Part shown: piece after piece, positions 1 through 8,843 of the stretch | Layout: each line of letters starts with the position of its first letter | How positions within the stretch are numbered: the first letter of the stretch is position 1 | DNA from: Ignavibacteria bacterium | GTDB lineage: Bacteria > Bacteroidota > Ignavibacteria > Kapaibacteriales > UBA4661 | Direction: 5' to 3' | DNA length: 64,000 nt | Assembly (NCBI GenBank): GCA_013298775.1 | Contig: JAAFIV010000005.1 | Span: 1 to 64,000, forward strand | Program-made: the position numbers and the translations under genes | The notes under the pieces: model-generated | Seen by the model: the letters and a program-made list of their open reading frames with translations, nothing else | Told to the model about the DNA's origin: nothing | The model's database searches: none

Positions 1-265
1 TGCCGCTTCCCTGCTTGTTTCCAGAGCCGTCATTGCTAGAGCCGCTCCCTTGCTTGTTCCCTGAGCCATCATTCCCAGAGCCACTTCCTTGCTTGTCCCC
101 TGAGCCGTCATTGCCAGAGCCGCTCCCTTGCTTGTTCCCTGAGCCGTCATTGCCAGAGCCGCTCCCTTGCTTGTTTCCAGAGCCGTCATTGCCAGAGCCG
201 CTTCCTTGCTTGTTTCCAGAGCCGTCATTGCCAGAGCCGCTTCCTTGCTTGTTTCCAGAGCCGTT
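1..265 (-). repeat. 39-bp tandem repeat coding a GSGSGNDGSGNKQ-type tail
   Basis: About six to seven contiguous 39-bp units, 13 codons each, encode Gly/Ser/Asn/Asp repeats at the end of the VWA protein. Units differ by a few bases, and the array continues past the left edge. There are no spacers, so it is not a CRISPR array. Confidence 0.9.
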
Positions 266-1642
266 TCCTTTGTTTTTACCATCGCCGCCGTCGCCGAGCA
301 AACCGCCACGCCCGCGACGACCGCTTCCATCATCCGTATTACCCAACGCAAGCGAGCCGCGCCCGTGTTGTCCGCTCGTATCGCGTCCGTCGCCAGTGAG
401 CGAGCCGCGTCCGCGTCGTCCGTTTGCATCGCTGGTATCGGAATTGGTGTTTTTGTTCAGATTATTTCCATCCAAATTGCCTGAACCGCCTTTGCCACGC
501 GGGTCGAGCGCGATAATTCCTTCACGGCGACCATTGAAATCGGTGGGAATATAGGTGATTTGATAATAATTCCGAAGGCTCTCGTAAATATCACGGAAAA
601 CCTTCGCAAACTCGTCCTTCGAGCGCACACGGTAGTATTTGCCGCCAGTAGCGCGGGCAAGCGCGTTCAGCGTCGTATCATTCGCATAACCAAAAGCGAC
701 AGGGAAAATGCGGATTTTTTCCTTCTTCGCAAACGCATACACATCGGCTTCGTTAGCTTTGGAGTGATTATCCTCGCCGTCGGAGAAGACAATCATTGCG
801 CGTGGCGTAGTTGCTTGTGTCTTGGCGAGTTGTTGCGCCGTTGTGAGCATCGCATCGTACAAGGCAGTGTACAATCCGTAGCCTTTTAGGGGTGATATAG
901 GCTTAAAACCAATTGGCGTTGAATTATCGTACAAGGCAGTGTACAAGCCATAGCCTTTTAGATTCTTGTGTTGAAGAGCCTTGCGAAGGTCGGATACGTC
1001 GGCGGTGAGCGGGGTTTCGATTTTTGTTTTGCTATCAAACTTCGCAATCGTAATGCGGTCGTTGGGAAATTTCATCCCAACAAACATCCGTGCTGCTTCT
1101 TGCAAATAGCCCACTGCGCCCGCCATTGAGCCTCCATGGTCGAGCGTCAAGCCAAGCGCGAAGCTCGTTGCGGAGTCTTTGTCGCTAAACTCCTGCACCG
1201 TAAAATCCTTGATGCGCACCGTATCGCCTTCCAAAATCTCGGTAATCCCCGTCCAATATTTGCGGTAATCGTTCGTGCCATATGGCGGAGCCATATTGGT
1301 AATGAAATTGCCCGATGAGTCCAGAACCCGCGCAAAGACACGCATTTCCTTCGGATAATCTTCATCTTCAACTTTCCACACGTCGAGCAAAAGTTGGTTG
1401 GGATCGGCTTCAGTGATGGACTTTTTGCCTGTAACGTAGATGGGACGCGGTGTTTGGGCATGATGCGCTTCGACTTGCGGAGCGAAATCGCGCACACGCG
1501 CACTCACGCAGGATTCGAGCGCGAACACGGCACACACAGCAACGCCACACAGCAAGATTTGATGCGCCTTTTGAGCAATATTCTTCGTGGCATTATGAAC
1601 GAAATCGAAATATTGCACAGAACAAAACAAACGTGTCATCAT
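1..1642 (-). CDS. VWA-domain lipoprotein, partial (C-terminus beyond left edge)
   Basis: The reading frame is open from an ATG at 1642 (a second ATG follows at 1639) to the left edge, about 547 codons. A hydrophobic segment ends in a lipobox-like L-E-S-C with Cys45, after an unusually long n-region, so a membrane-anchored surface or periplasmic lipoprotein is likely. A von Willebrand factor A domain spans roughly residues 140-360; visible motifs are LTLDHGGSMAG, YTALYDAML and AMIVFSDGEDNHS. The metal-site motif DxSxS reads D168-H-G-S-context with Gly170 where the first Ser is expected. A 24-codon in-frame duplication (copies at 854 and 926) repeats the YTALYD segment. After the domain comes a Gly/Asn/Ser-rich tail that turns into perfect-looking 13-residue repeats. 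The VWA assignment is firm; the ligand is unknown. Confidence 0.85.
   Translation of the reverse strand, partial: MMTRLFCSVQYFDFVHNATKNIAQKAHQILLCGVAVCAVFALESCVSARVRDFAPQVEAHHAQTPRPIYVTGKKSITEADPNQLLLDVWKVEDEDYPKEMRVFARVLDSSGNFITNMAPPYGTNDYRKYWTGITEILEGDTVRIKDFTVQEFSDKDSATSFALGLTLDHGGSMAGAVGYLQEAARMFVGMKFPNDRITIAKFDSKTKIETPLTADVSDLRKALQHKNLKGYGLYTALYDNSTPIGFKPISPLKGYGLYTALYDAMLTTAQQLAKTQATTPRAMIVFSDGEDNHSKANEADVYAFAKKEKIRIFPVAFGYANDTTLNALARATGGKYYRVRSKDEFAKVFRDIYESLRNYYQITYIPTDFNGRREGIIALDPRGKGGSGNLDGNNLNKNTNSDTSDANGRRGRGSLTGDGRDTSGQHGRGSLALGNTDDGSGRRGRGGLLGDGGDGKNKGNGSGNKQGSGSGNDGSGNKQGSGSGNDGSGNKQGSGSGNDGSGNKQGSGSGNDGSGDKQGSGSGNDGSGNKQGSGSSNDGSGNKQGSG
854..962 (-). repeat. 72-bp in-frame duplication inside the VWA domain
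   Basis: The segment starting at 854 recurs at 926 with only small differences, an offset of 72 bp (24 codons), so the reading frame is kept. Both copies encode KGYGLYTALYD, the region that normally supplies the MIDAS threonine. Confidence 0.85.
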
Positions 1643-1774
1643 GGATGTGATGATTCGTTGAACAATAGTTGGGGAAATACAAGCGGCGCAGAGGGGTCAG
1701 AGGCGTGAGAACTTGGGTGGGGGAGGTTTTCGTTTTTGAGAAATGAAATAGAGACTACTAAACTTACCAGCGTA

Positions 1775-1875
1775 CCCTCATCCCCCGCCTTCTCCCACAG
1801 GGAGAAGGAGCTAAGACAAAGAGAGCAAATAACTTCTGAAGCCCTCTCCCTCTGGGAGAGGGTTGGGTGAGGGGC
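1775..1875. repeat. Family A palindromic element, copy 1
   Basis: Imperfect inverted repeat of about 100 bp with CCCTCA...CTCCC on the left and GGGAGAGGGTTGGGTGAGGG on the right. It lies between the VWA and M48 genes. Related copies are at 23960, 26418 and, inside polA, 52867. Confidence 0.85.
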
Positions 1876-1912
1876 TTTGTACAAGGTAAATTATCTCAGC
1901 ACAAATCTACAA

Positions 1913-2965
1913 CTATTTTTCCAAACGACGACGAAGATTTTCTGCAATCGTTTTGGCAGTATCGGCGGCAGACGAGGCTGCATCAGCGATTTTGCCCACA
2001 AGCGGGTCGTCGGAGTTGAGCAAATCTTCTTTGTATTTGTTCGCGGCAGCTTTCATGTTGTCCACGACGCTTTCTTTTGCGGTGTCGGTGGTGCTGGCGT
2101 AGTGCGGAGCATCCATCGGACGAGCAAACGCGCCGTCTTGCGTGTAACCACCGCTCAGAATGCGAGCGTAATCGCCAGAATCCACCCATTTTTTGAGTTC
2201 TACGAGGCGCAGCACGGGAAATGGGTGCGTTTCGCCAAGCAAATTCAAGACTTTATGCACACTATCCATCATCGTTCCACCAGATTCGTACTCGTATGCT
2301 TGCTGGAAAAATTCGTTGATGTTCATTTCCGAAACGTGTCGTCCGCCCGCGAGCTTCATCTCCACTGTGTAGCAAATTTCAGGGTCTTGCACCACCAGCA
2401 AACCCGCACGGTCGCAGGAAAGTTCGCTTTTGCGATACCATTCCATGAGTGCCATACGCACCGCCATGATAGCCGCGCCGCCAAGCGGAATACTTTGCAA
2501 AATGGGCATGGTAAAATTGGTCAGCATGACAAGCAACGTGGAATACAATAAGTGTCCAGACAAGCAATGACCAAGCTCGTGGGCGATGACCGACAACAAC
2601 TCATCATCCGTGAGCGTATCCAAAAGCGACGAGTTCAACATGATAAATGGTCGTTCTACGCCCACTGCCCGCGCATTCACAAAGGGGCTAGCCGACATAT
2701 ACAGCTCTGGCACTTGCTTCACATCCAACACGTGGCAGGCTTCGGCGAAGAGTTTATGCACCTTCGCAAACTGCCGCTCCGAAACCCGCACCGCCGACGA
2801 CAACGCCACCAAACGCAAAGAACGCTCGGACGTGTTGCCAATCATTTTTTGCAAGAGCGTATCCAAGCCCGGAACCGACTTCAAGGTGGATAACGCCGCT
2901 CGGTCGGCAGGATGCTCCCACGCGCGGGGGCTAATGTTGGGGAAAATTACTTTTTGTCGTGGCAT
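1913..2965 (-). CDS. M48-family zinc metalloprotease
   Basis: A 350-residue protein with the M48 zinc site: H129-E-L-G-H133 within VIAHELGHCLSGH, and a downstream E181-L-S-C-D185 that fits the third ligand. Hydrophobic stretches around residues 141-175, immediately after the HExxH helix, suggest membrane association, as in HtpX/Ste24-type peptidases, though there is no N-terminal transmembrane bundle or signal peptide. The C-terminal about 60 residues are Ala/Lys/Asp-rich and probably helical. Members of the family cleave membrane or misfolded periplasmic proteins; the substrate here is unknown. It stands alone, downstream of a family A palindrome, with direct repeats just upstream of its start. 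Confidence 0.85.
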   Translation of the reverse strand: MPRQKVIFPNISPRAWEHPADRAALSTLKSVPGLDTLLQKMIGNTSERSLRLVALSSAVRVSERQFAKVHKLFAEACHVLDVKQVPELYMSASPFVNARAVGVERPFIMLNSSLLDTLTDDELLSVIAHELGHCLSGHLLYSTLLVMLTNFTMPILQSIPLGGAAIMAVRMALMEWYRKSELSCDRAGLLVVQDPEICYTVEMKLAGGRHVSEMNINEFFQQAYEYESGGTMMDSVHKVLNLLGETHPFPVLRLVELKKWVDSGDYARILSGGYTQDGAFARPMDAPHYASTTDTAKESVVDNMKAAANKYKEDLLNSDDPLVGKIADAASSAADTAKTIAENLRRRLEK

Positions 2966-2985
2966 GAGTTTGGTTGATTAGTGCT

Positions 2986-3056
2986 TGGTCATTGGTACAT
3001 TCGTCATTGGTACATTCGTCTTGGTACATTGGTCATTAGTACATTCGTCATTAGTG
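2986..3056. repeat. Imperfect tandem repeat of a TACATTCGTCATTRG-type unit
   Basis: Several degenerate 13-15 bp direct repeats built on CATTGGTACATTCGT fill the gap upstream of the M48 gene. A partly complementary stretch follows (3070-3105), so the region could fold back on itself. Confidence 0.7.
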
Positions 3057-3110
3057 CGCTTGCATTGTCGTTAGACCAATGTCCAATGCGCTAATGACCA
3101 ATGACTTTTT

Positions 3111-3611
3111 TCATTCCCACGTGATGCGGAAACGCTTCAGAGCCTCAACGTATTCTGCTTTGCCAGCTTTTACGCGCTTTCCCCAGAAGGTTTTCGCGCT
3201 TTCGGAAATATACAAACGCGGTTGATTGCGTTGCACAAAGTAGATATTATCAAGACTTGGCTCGGTTGAGTAGATATTGTCAATGGCAAAGGGAAAACTT
3301 TTGTGGTGCGAAATAATGAAATCATGCAGCTTGTGGGCATAACCTTTGCCTGGCTGCACTGATTTCAAGCCATGTTGTACAAAATCGTTTGCGGTGAAGT
3401 CAGGTATAATCGGCTCAAGCGAGCGCAGGAGCATTCGCGCCACTTCTACGTAGCTGCCGTCCACGCCAGTATTTGCCTCGCGGGCGTGGAGGTGCAGTTC
3501 TACACGCGGCTGCCACTGTACCTCGCTTGCGGCATCATTGCTGGGTTCGCTTTCGCGGATAACCTCGACAAACGTGTATTCGTCGAGGGGATATTCATGC
3601 CGAAAACTCAT
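3111..3611 (-). CDS. Conserved-looking protein of unknown function, 166 aa
   Basis: The start at 3611 is chosen because the mRNA reads GGAGGCACTATG, a strong ribosome-binding site directly before it. The frame is open further upstream, but that part only translates a family B palindrome. The protein is soluble, with no signal peptide or membrane segment, rich in aromatic and charged residues, and ends in FRITWE. I do not recognise a domain. It precedes the kinase block on the same strand. Confidence 0.7.
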   Translation of the reverse strand: MSFRHEYPLDEYTFVEVIRESEPSNDAASEVQWQPRVELHLHAREANTGVDGSYVEVARMLLRSLEPIIPDFTANDFVQHGLKSVQPGKGYAHKLHDFIISHHKSFPFAIDNIYSTEPSLDNIYFVQRNQPRLYISESAKTFWGKRVKAGKAEYVEALKRFRITWE

Positions 3612-3692
3612 AGTGCCTCCACAACAAAAAAGTATTTTCGAGAGTGTTTTCGGTATTACATGATTTGGGTTGCAAAGAATCCTGAACCCAGT

Positions 3693-3770
3693 AGTGGCAC
3701 AGACATTCTTGTCTGTGAGTGTTAGTGAGGGTTTCAGGCGACAAACACAGACAAGAATGTCTGTGCCACT
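3693..3770. repeat. Family B palindromic element, copy 1
   Basis: A 78-bp element with arms TGGCACAGACATTCTTGTCT and its complement around a short centre. It lies between the 166-aa protein gene and the first histidine kinase gene. A 30-bp left flank resembling TTGGAAAGANTCCTTGACCC is also shared with other copies. Confidence 0.9.
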
Positions 3771-3831
3771 ATGATCATTATAGTACCGTGTTTTCTGTGT
3801 TTTTTGGTAACTGTTACGGCGTTGTTTTTCA

Positions 3832-6333
3832 TCACTGCGTGGGCAATTCCACCACAAACGTCGCGCCGTGTCCAAGTTCGGATTCGCACCAAACATTGCC
3901 GCGCATGGCTTCGGCGAGTTTTTTTACAATCGAAAGTCCTAAACCCGTCGAATGCTCGCCGCCCGTGGGCTTTGCTGAAAGACGTTGGAATTTCCCAAAA
4001 AGTTTCTGTTTATCTTCCTCGCTCAAGCCCGGACCTTCATCGCGAACACGACACGCAACGGCATCATTGCCGAGATGCACGCTTACCCAGACGCGTTTGT
4101 CGTGCGGGGAGTATTTTACAGCATTGGAAATGAGATTGTCCAGAATTTCCGATGTCGCGTTGGGGTCTGCCATTGCGATTGCGCTGGATTCTTCGCTGGA
4201 AAAATTGAGCAAAATATTCTTCTCTGTCGCACGCTCGTGGTAATCTTCCACCATTTTCTCAACTGCTTCCGAAAAATTGAACTGCACGGGCGAAAGATTA
4301 AATTTACCTGTTTCGATGGCGTTAATATCCAGCAAATTCGTGATAATTGCTTGCATGCGCTGGCTCGTGTGGCGAATATCCACGAGCTTCTTGCGTTGCT
4401 GCTCGACGGGCATTTTATCGCGATAGCGGTCGAGCATGTCAATTCCGAGCAAGATGCTTGAAAGAGGATTTTTTAAGTCGTGCGCAACGATTCCCAAAAA
4501 CTCATTCTTTTCGTTGTTCAATTCCACCAAACTGCGATTTACATCCATCAAACGGTCGTTTTGCGATTCCAAAAGCTGATACGCCGAGCCGAGTTGGTTC
4601 GTCACCGAATCCAGCGAAGTCATAACCTTTTGCGTGGCTTTGAGCGAGTATTTTGTGAGCCACAATTGCGTTTCGGTGCTTTGATTTTCCGAGCGTTGTG
4701 TACCGTCGTTGATGGCAAGATTATCAACAGAATTGCGCTGAATTTGCGGCAAAAGACGTTTCAGTGATTGCAAGTGTTCATCGGCTTTGGTGAAATGTTG
4801 CAAGGATTGAGCATACAATTGCGCCAAGTGCGAAAGCGTCTTGATTTTGCTGATGTAATCATCTTCGGCAAGCAAACCCACGTATTCCTCATAAAAAGCC
4901 ACCGCTTGTGGGAGGTCGTGCATCAGCTCACTCAGCATTGCACGGCAAATTTTCTGCAACACGCGCCGCGCTGCAAACGAAAGGTATTCCGACCACAAAA
5001 AGAATTTTTCGATATAGCTTGCACACAGTTCAATATCATCATCGGTGGAACGAGTATTGAACGTGGCTTGAGCAGCATAGTAATAACAAAACGCAATATC
5101 GTTCTGCCGAATTGCTGGATGCCGCTCGTAGGTGCTGCGGGCGGCGGCAGCGTTTTCATCTTCGATAAACTCTACCAATTCGTGATAGACCGTCGCCGAG
5201 CGGTCGTATTTTTCCTGCTCCGCCCAATAGTACCCGCGCCCGACGTAGGCGTAGAGCGACTCTTGGCGTTCCATACCTTCAATCAATTCCCGCGCAACAT
5301 CGTAAATGCCAGAATACGAGCAGCGTTGGGCAATGGTGTATTGCAAATAGCTATACCACGAAGCATGCAAACCCAGTGAAATAGCGGACTTCAGGGTTTG
5401 AAGTGCAGCAAACGTCCAGTCAATTTTTTGTCGCACGCTGCCTGTCCAGAAGTCGAAATTGAGCGTGTCTTCTTGGAATAAAATATCGGTGTGCAAGCGC
5501 ACAAAGGGCGATGGATGCTGGAGGCGAAGGCGTTGAAGATAGAATTTTAATTGCTCGGCGGATTCCGATTTTGCCTTGCCAAATTGCCTCAGCAAGACCA
5601 GCAAATGATAGGCTGGAGCGGACATTGCGGGAACATCCATCGTACAGAGATGCACGAATTTTTCGGCGGAATACTCAAAGCGTTCTTCGTCCTTGCGCGA
5701 GGCGTAGCAGCAGGCTTCGCCGTAGGTGAGAATGAGGCGTTCGACGTTGTTGAGGTCGCGCCGCGTGAGGCTTTCGGAAAAGGCTTCGACCGTAGGAAAG
5801 GTGAGGCAATGGCTGAAATACGCAATACGCCGCGCACGGTCAGAAATGTCGGTCAGCTGCTTCAATGCCGCAAGTGCGGGGGATGTGCGGAGGATATTTC
5901 CTGTTGCAGCAATATCCGCCAAAATCACGTTCCAGTTCGCTTCCGCAAGACTGTCGTGCGAGACGGCATTCGCATCGGATAAGGTTGCAAGCTGCGCGGC
6001 AGTGCGCCAATGAAAAACAGATGCCTTCCAAAATGGCGTAAAATCTTGTGCTTCGGTAAATGCGTATATTTCTGCGGGTGAGAGTTCTGCCTCAGAACCA
6101 AGTAATTGCGCTCGTTGCGAAGAGATAGTGTGTCCCGAAAGATGCTCTTGCAACCCTTCGTCCACAGCGCAGATATGAACACGACGTGCAAAAGCAGTAT
6201 CTGGCACAATTCCATGCCGATACGGCTCCGCAAATACGCTCGCTGCCACGTCTGCCGATAACACTTCCGCTACAAGCGTGTGGTCGTCGGGCAATGAAGC
6301 AGGAGGAGTATGAGATGTAGGGAATGAAGCCAT
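3832..6333 (-). CDS. TPR-like sensor histidine kinase, cytoplasmic
   Basis: 833 residues from the ATG at 6333; the frame is open 24 codons further up, but that stretch is Ser/Phe-rich and unlikely to be translated. No membrane segment is seen. The N-terminal about 520 residues are helical and repeat-like, consistent with TPR-type sensor modules, followed by a short coiled linker. HisKA contains the phospho-acceptor His618 in VAHDLKNPLSSI. HATPase motifs are complete: N-box LDNLISNAVKYS, G1 DEGPGLSEEDKQKLF, G2 GGEHSTGLGLSIVKKL. It is the last of three kinases in the same orientation between 3.8 and 13.3 kb, and no response regulator with an output DNA-binding domain is adjacent. The input signal is unknown. 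Confidence 0.9.
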   Translation of the reverse strand: MASFPTSHTPPASLPDDHTLVAEVLSADVAASVFAEPYRHGIVPDTAFARRVHICAVDEGLQEHLSGHTISSQRAQLLGSEAELSPAEIYAFTEAQDFTPFWKASVFHWRTAAQLATLSDANAVSHDSLAEANWNVILADIAATGNILRTSPALAALKQLTDISDRARRIAYFSHCLTFPTVEAFSESLTRRDLNNVERLILTYGEACCYASRKDEERFEYSAEKFVHLCTMDVPAMSAPAYHLLVLLRQFGKAKSESAEQLKFYLQRLRLQHPSPFVRLHTDILFQEDTLNFDFWTGSVRQKIDWTFAALQTLKSAISLGLHASWYSYLQYTIAQRCSYSGIYDVARELIEGMERQESLYAYVGRGYYWAEQEKYDRSATVYHELVEFIEDENAAAARSTYERHPAIRQNDIAFCYYYAAQATFNTRSTDDDIELCASYIEKFFLWSEYLSFAARRVLQKICRAMLSELMHDLPQAVAFYEEYVGLLAEDDYISKIKTLSHLAQLYAQSLQHFTKADEHLQSLKRLLPQIQRNSVDNLAINDGTQRSENQSTETQLWLTKYSLKATQKVMTSLDSVTNQLGSAYQLLESQNDRLMDVNRSLVELNNEKNEFLGIVAHDLKNPLSSILLGIDMLDRYRDKMPVEQQRKKLVDIRHTSQRMQAIITNLLDINAIETGKFNLSPVQFNFSEAVEKMVEDYHERATEKNILLNFSSEESSAIAMADPNATSEILDNLISNAVKYSPHDKRVWVSVHLGNDAVACRVRDEGPGLSEEDKQKLFGKFQRLSAKPTGGEHSTGLGLSIVKKLAEAMRGNVWCESELGHGATFVVELPTQ

Positions 6334-6459
6334 TGACAGAGAAAACGAAACAGAGAAAAATGAATCGAAAGCAATGGTGAGTATTCTACCTGAGGGCTTG
6401 TACAAATAGCGCAGATACTCTTTGTCTGCTCAAAAAAATGTCATTCTGCGAAGGTCGTA

Positions 6460-7308
6460 TCACTCAAAAATATACCGCCAACCTTGCTTTGTCAGCCCAG
6501 CAAAGCCCGTAAAATCGTGCAATTCTTGCTTGTCGGGATAATGCACCAAAAACATTTTTTTCTTCACATCCTCCGACAAGGTGCGCAATTCCGGCAGCGA
6601 CGCATGCACGGGATTCGGCATGAAGGAACAGTCGTGGAACATATATTCCGAGCGCGAAGCGTACATATCAATAAGTTCGGGGTCGAATACCGTATCGCCA
6701 GAGACAAACACGCGGTCGTCAATAAACACGCCGTAGGTTACGAAGCCTTGCTGCCAAGGAAATGGCTGCTTTGGCAAATGGTTTGTGCGGAAAATTTCCA
6801 ATTTAATGCTTCCATGCTGCACTTGCCAAACCTCACGCGGCTCGGTGGTAACAAGGTTTGGACGGATAATTTCAAAGAAATCGGTAAAGCCTAGGCGTTC
6901 ACCCTCGCGATTTACTTCATTCCATTCCATTCCGCCGCGCAGCGTCATCTCCCACAGGGTGCGTTGGTACTGCTCGTTGATAATCATTTTCAATTTCGGG
7001 CGACTGAGCGTCGTCATGCCAATATACCGATTCAGCAACGCTAAATACTCCACTCCGCCAACGTGGTCGAAATGGCTGTGGGTGATAAAAAGCGTTTCTA
7101 CATCGGAGGCAGAGCGATGTGTGGTTGTGGGAAAAGCAACGGGTCCCGTGCCACCGAAATCCACAAGAATATGCTCATTCCCTTTGATAATCAAGAAATT
7201 GGTATGAAAATGTTCCTGCGCAAAGGCTGAACCTGTTCCGATAAAGAAGAGTTCTAGTGCGCCATCATTTTTTAGGGGAAGTTGTCCATCTAAGGGGACG
7301 ATGTTCAT
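6460..7308 (-). CDS. Metallo-beta-lactamase-fold hydrolase (RNase Z / phosphodiesterase-like)
   Basis: 282 residues. The ATG at 7308 is preceded by AAGGAG with 7-base spacing, which fixes the start. The zinc motif is H77-S-H79-F-D81-H82, with further ligand candidates in VSGDTVFD, MFHDCSF and FLVHYPD. An N-terminal GTGSAF and DFGGTG also fit the RNase Z/cyclic-nucleotide phosphodiesterase branch of the fold. It lies directly downstream of the receiver-cyclase gene in the same direction, so hydrolysis of a cyclic nucleotide is an attractive but unproven role. Other small phosphodiesterase or lactonase activities are possible. Confidence 0.85.
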   Translation of the reverse strand: MNIVPLDGQLPLKNDGALELFFIGTGSAFAQEHFHTNFLIIKGNEHILVDFGGTGPVAFPTTTHRSASDVETLFITHSHFDHVGGVEYLALLNRYIGMTTLSRPKLKMIINEQYQRTLWEMTLRGGMEWNEVNREGERLGFTDFFEIIRPNLVTTEPREVWQVQHGSIKLEIFRTNHLPKQPFPWQQGFVTYGVFIDDRVFVSGDTVFDPELIDMYASRSEYMFHDCSFMPNPVHASLPELRTLSEDVKKKMFLVHYPDKQELHDFTGFAGLTKQGWRYIFE

Positions 7309-7406
7309 GGTCAAGCTCCTTCAAACGTCGATACACAATGCGGTCAGTGGTTGGAAAATTTTGTAAAAAAGATACGATGAATCAAGGCGTGGAGTGAATG
7401 TGGCTG

Positions 7407-8564
7407 TTACAATGCACTCGTCAAGAAGTACGTTTTCATGCTTCCTTTGCCCTTTACCTCTACCATACCTCTATCCTCGAAGCGAAATGTATCCTTGAGT
7501 TTGGTATAGATTGCCTCTGAAACGTGAATTTTTCCTGCTTCGCCGTGTGATTCCATCCGCGAGGCAATATTTACCGTATCGCCCCAAAGGTCGTAGATGA
7601 ATTTTTTTACGCCAATCACACCCGCAACAACCGGACCACAATGTAATCCGATACGGATATTGAGCGAATTTCCTGAGTCTTGGTTTAATGCGGTAAGCGA
7701 TTGAAACATTTCCAATGCCATGCGTGCTGAAGCCTCGGCGTGGTCAGGACGCTGGAGTGGTATTCCGCATGCCGCCATGTAGCTATCGCCCATCGTTTTA
7801 ATTTTTTCTACGCCGTACTTGTCCGCAAGTGCGTCGAAGGCAGAAAAGAGGCGGTTCAGCAGCCCAACGATTTCTTCAGCAGAATAGGTTTCGGAGAGCG
7901 GCGTAAAGTTTGTAACGTCAGCAAATATCACCGTTGCATCATCGAAGCGGTCAGCAATTTGGCGTTCACCATTTTGCAAACGGTCGGCGATGGAAGCAGG
8001 AAGAATATTCAGCAAAAGCTGCTCGGCACGGCGTTTTTCGGCATCCAGAAGGTGGTTGTAGCGCACAATCGCATCGCGAGAGCGTTTTAGCTCAAGGTGA
8101 GTATTGATGCGGGCGAGAAGCTCGGGTGCGTGAAAGGGCTTTACAACGTAATCCAGCGCACCAGAGGCAAAACCTTTTATGACCGAGTAGGAATCATTGC
8201 GTCCTGTGAGGAAAATGACGGGAATTTTGGAAGTAGCAGGATTTTCTTTCAAATGCTGACACACTTCGTAGCCATTCATTTTCGGCATCATCACATCCAG
8301 CAAGATGAGGTCGGGCTTTTCGGCTGCAACCGCCTCCAAGGCTTGCTCGCCGTTATTTGCCTTCACGACACGAAAACCGCGTGTTTGCAAAATACTTTCG
8401 AGAGCTTGCAAATTCACTGGCACATCGTCCACGATGAGGATTTGTGCGGCTTCGGTCGGCGTAGCACTAAATTCCGGCATTGTGCTGGGAGTAGGCGAAG
8501 AAATAATGCCCAGAGATGGCTCTGGTGCTGCATTCTTCGGTAAATCTTGTTGGAGTTCAGACAT
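7407..8564 (-). CDS. Receiver-domain class III adenylate cyclase
   Basis: 385 residues. A CheY-like receiver covers about residues 40-160, with the acidic pocket ILIVDD, phospho-acceptor Asp90 in LILLDVMMPKMNG and Lys142 in VKPF. A short helical linker leads into a class III nucleotidyl cyclase domain (about 205-385). Metal ligands are Asp216 (FADVTNFT) and Asp260 (MGDSYM). Lys256 and Asp325 occupy the positions that select adenine, and Asn332/Arg336 the transition-state positions in DTVNIASRM. This predicts ATP to cAMP conversion controlled by phosphorylation. It sits between two sensor kinases and is the only receiver in the block, hence their most likely partner. Its start has a weak GAGGA-like site. 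Confidence 0.93.
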   Translation of the reverse strand: MSELQQDLPKNAAPEPSLGIISSPTPSTMPEFSATPTEAAQILIVDDVPVNLQALESILQTRGFRVVKANNGEQALEAVAAEKPDLILLDVMMPKMNGYEVCQHLKENPATSKIPVIFLTGRNDSYSVIKGFASGALDYVVKPFHAPELLARINTHLELKRSRDAIVRYNHLLDAEKRRAEQLLLNILPASIADRLQNGERQIADRFDDATVIFADVTNFTPLSETYSAEEIVGLLNRLFSAFDALADKYGVEKIKTMGDSYMAACGIPLQRPDHAEASARMALEMFQSLTALNQDSGNSLNIRIGLHCGPVVAGVIGVKKFIYDLWGDTVNIASRMESHGEAGKIHVSEAIYTKLKDTFRFEDRGMVEVKGKGSMKTYFLTSAL

Positions 8565-8843
8565 AATCCTCAATCATCGGCAAGTGGTAAAGACTTGAAT
8601 TCAAGAGAGAAAGACAGAGAATTGTGGCGTCGAATGCTGCGCACGGGATGAATACTTTCGTGGACGCTCCTTCACGCTTCAATATATTCAACGTTCTTCA
8701 AGATACAAAAACTACAAGAAACTAGCAGAGAAATCTCATGGAAATCTTTGTTTTTTTTCAATGAAGGTACACAAGAACGTACACAAAATGTTTTCAGAGG
8801 ACACCGCAGAAGAGCCGCAAAGCCTACACATCCGATTGAACAG

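Noticed and set aside
1-265. Possible CRISPR array in the first 265 bp
   Set aside because: Units are contiguous 39-bp repeats in coding phase with no unique spacers; they encode a Gly/Ser/Asn tail.
1877-2551. 224-codon plus-strand frame
   Set aside because: Antisense to the M48 protease whose HExxH site is clear.
3612-3896. N-terminal extension of the 166-aa protein
   Set aside because: It reads through a family B palindrome, and a strong GGAGG site precedes the later ATG.
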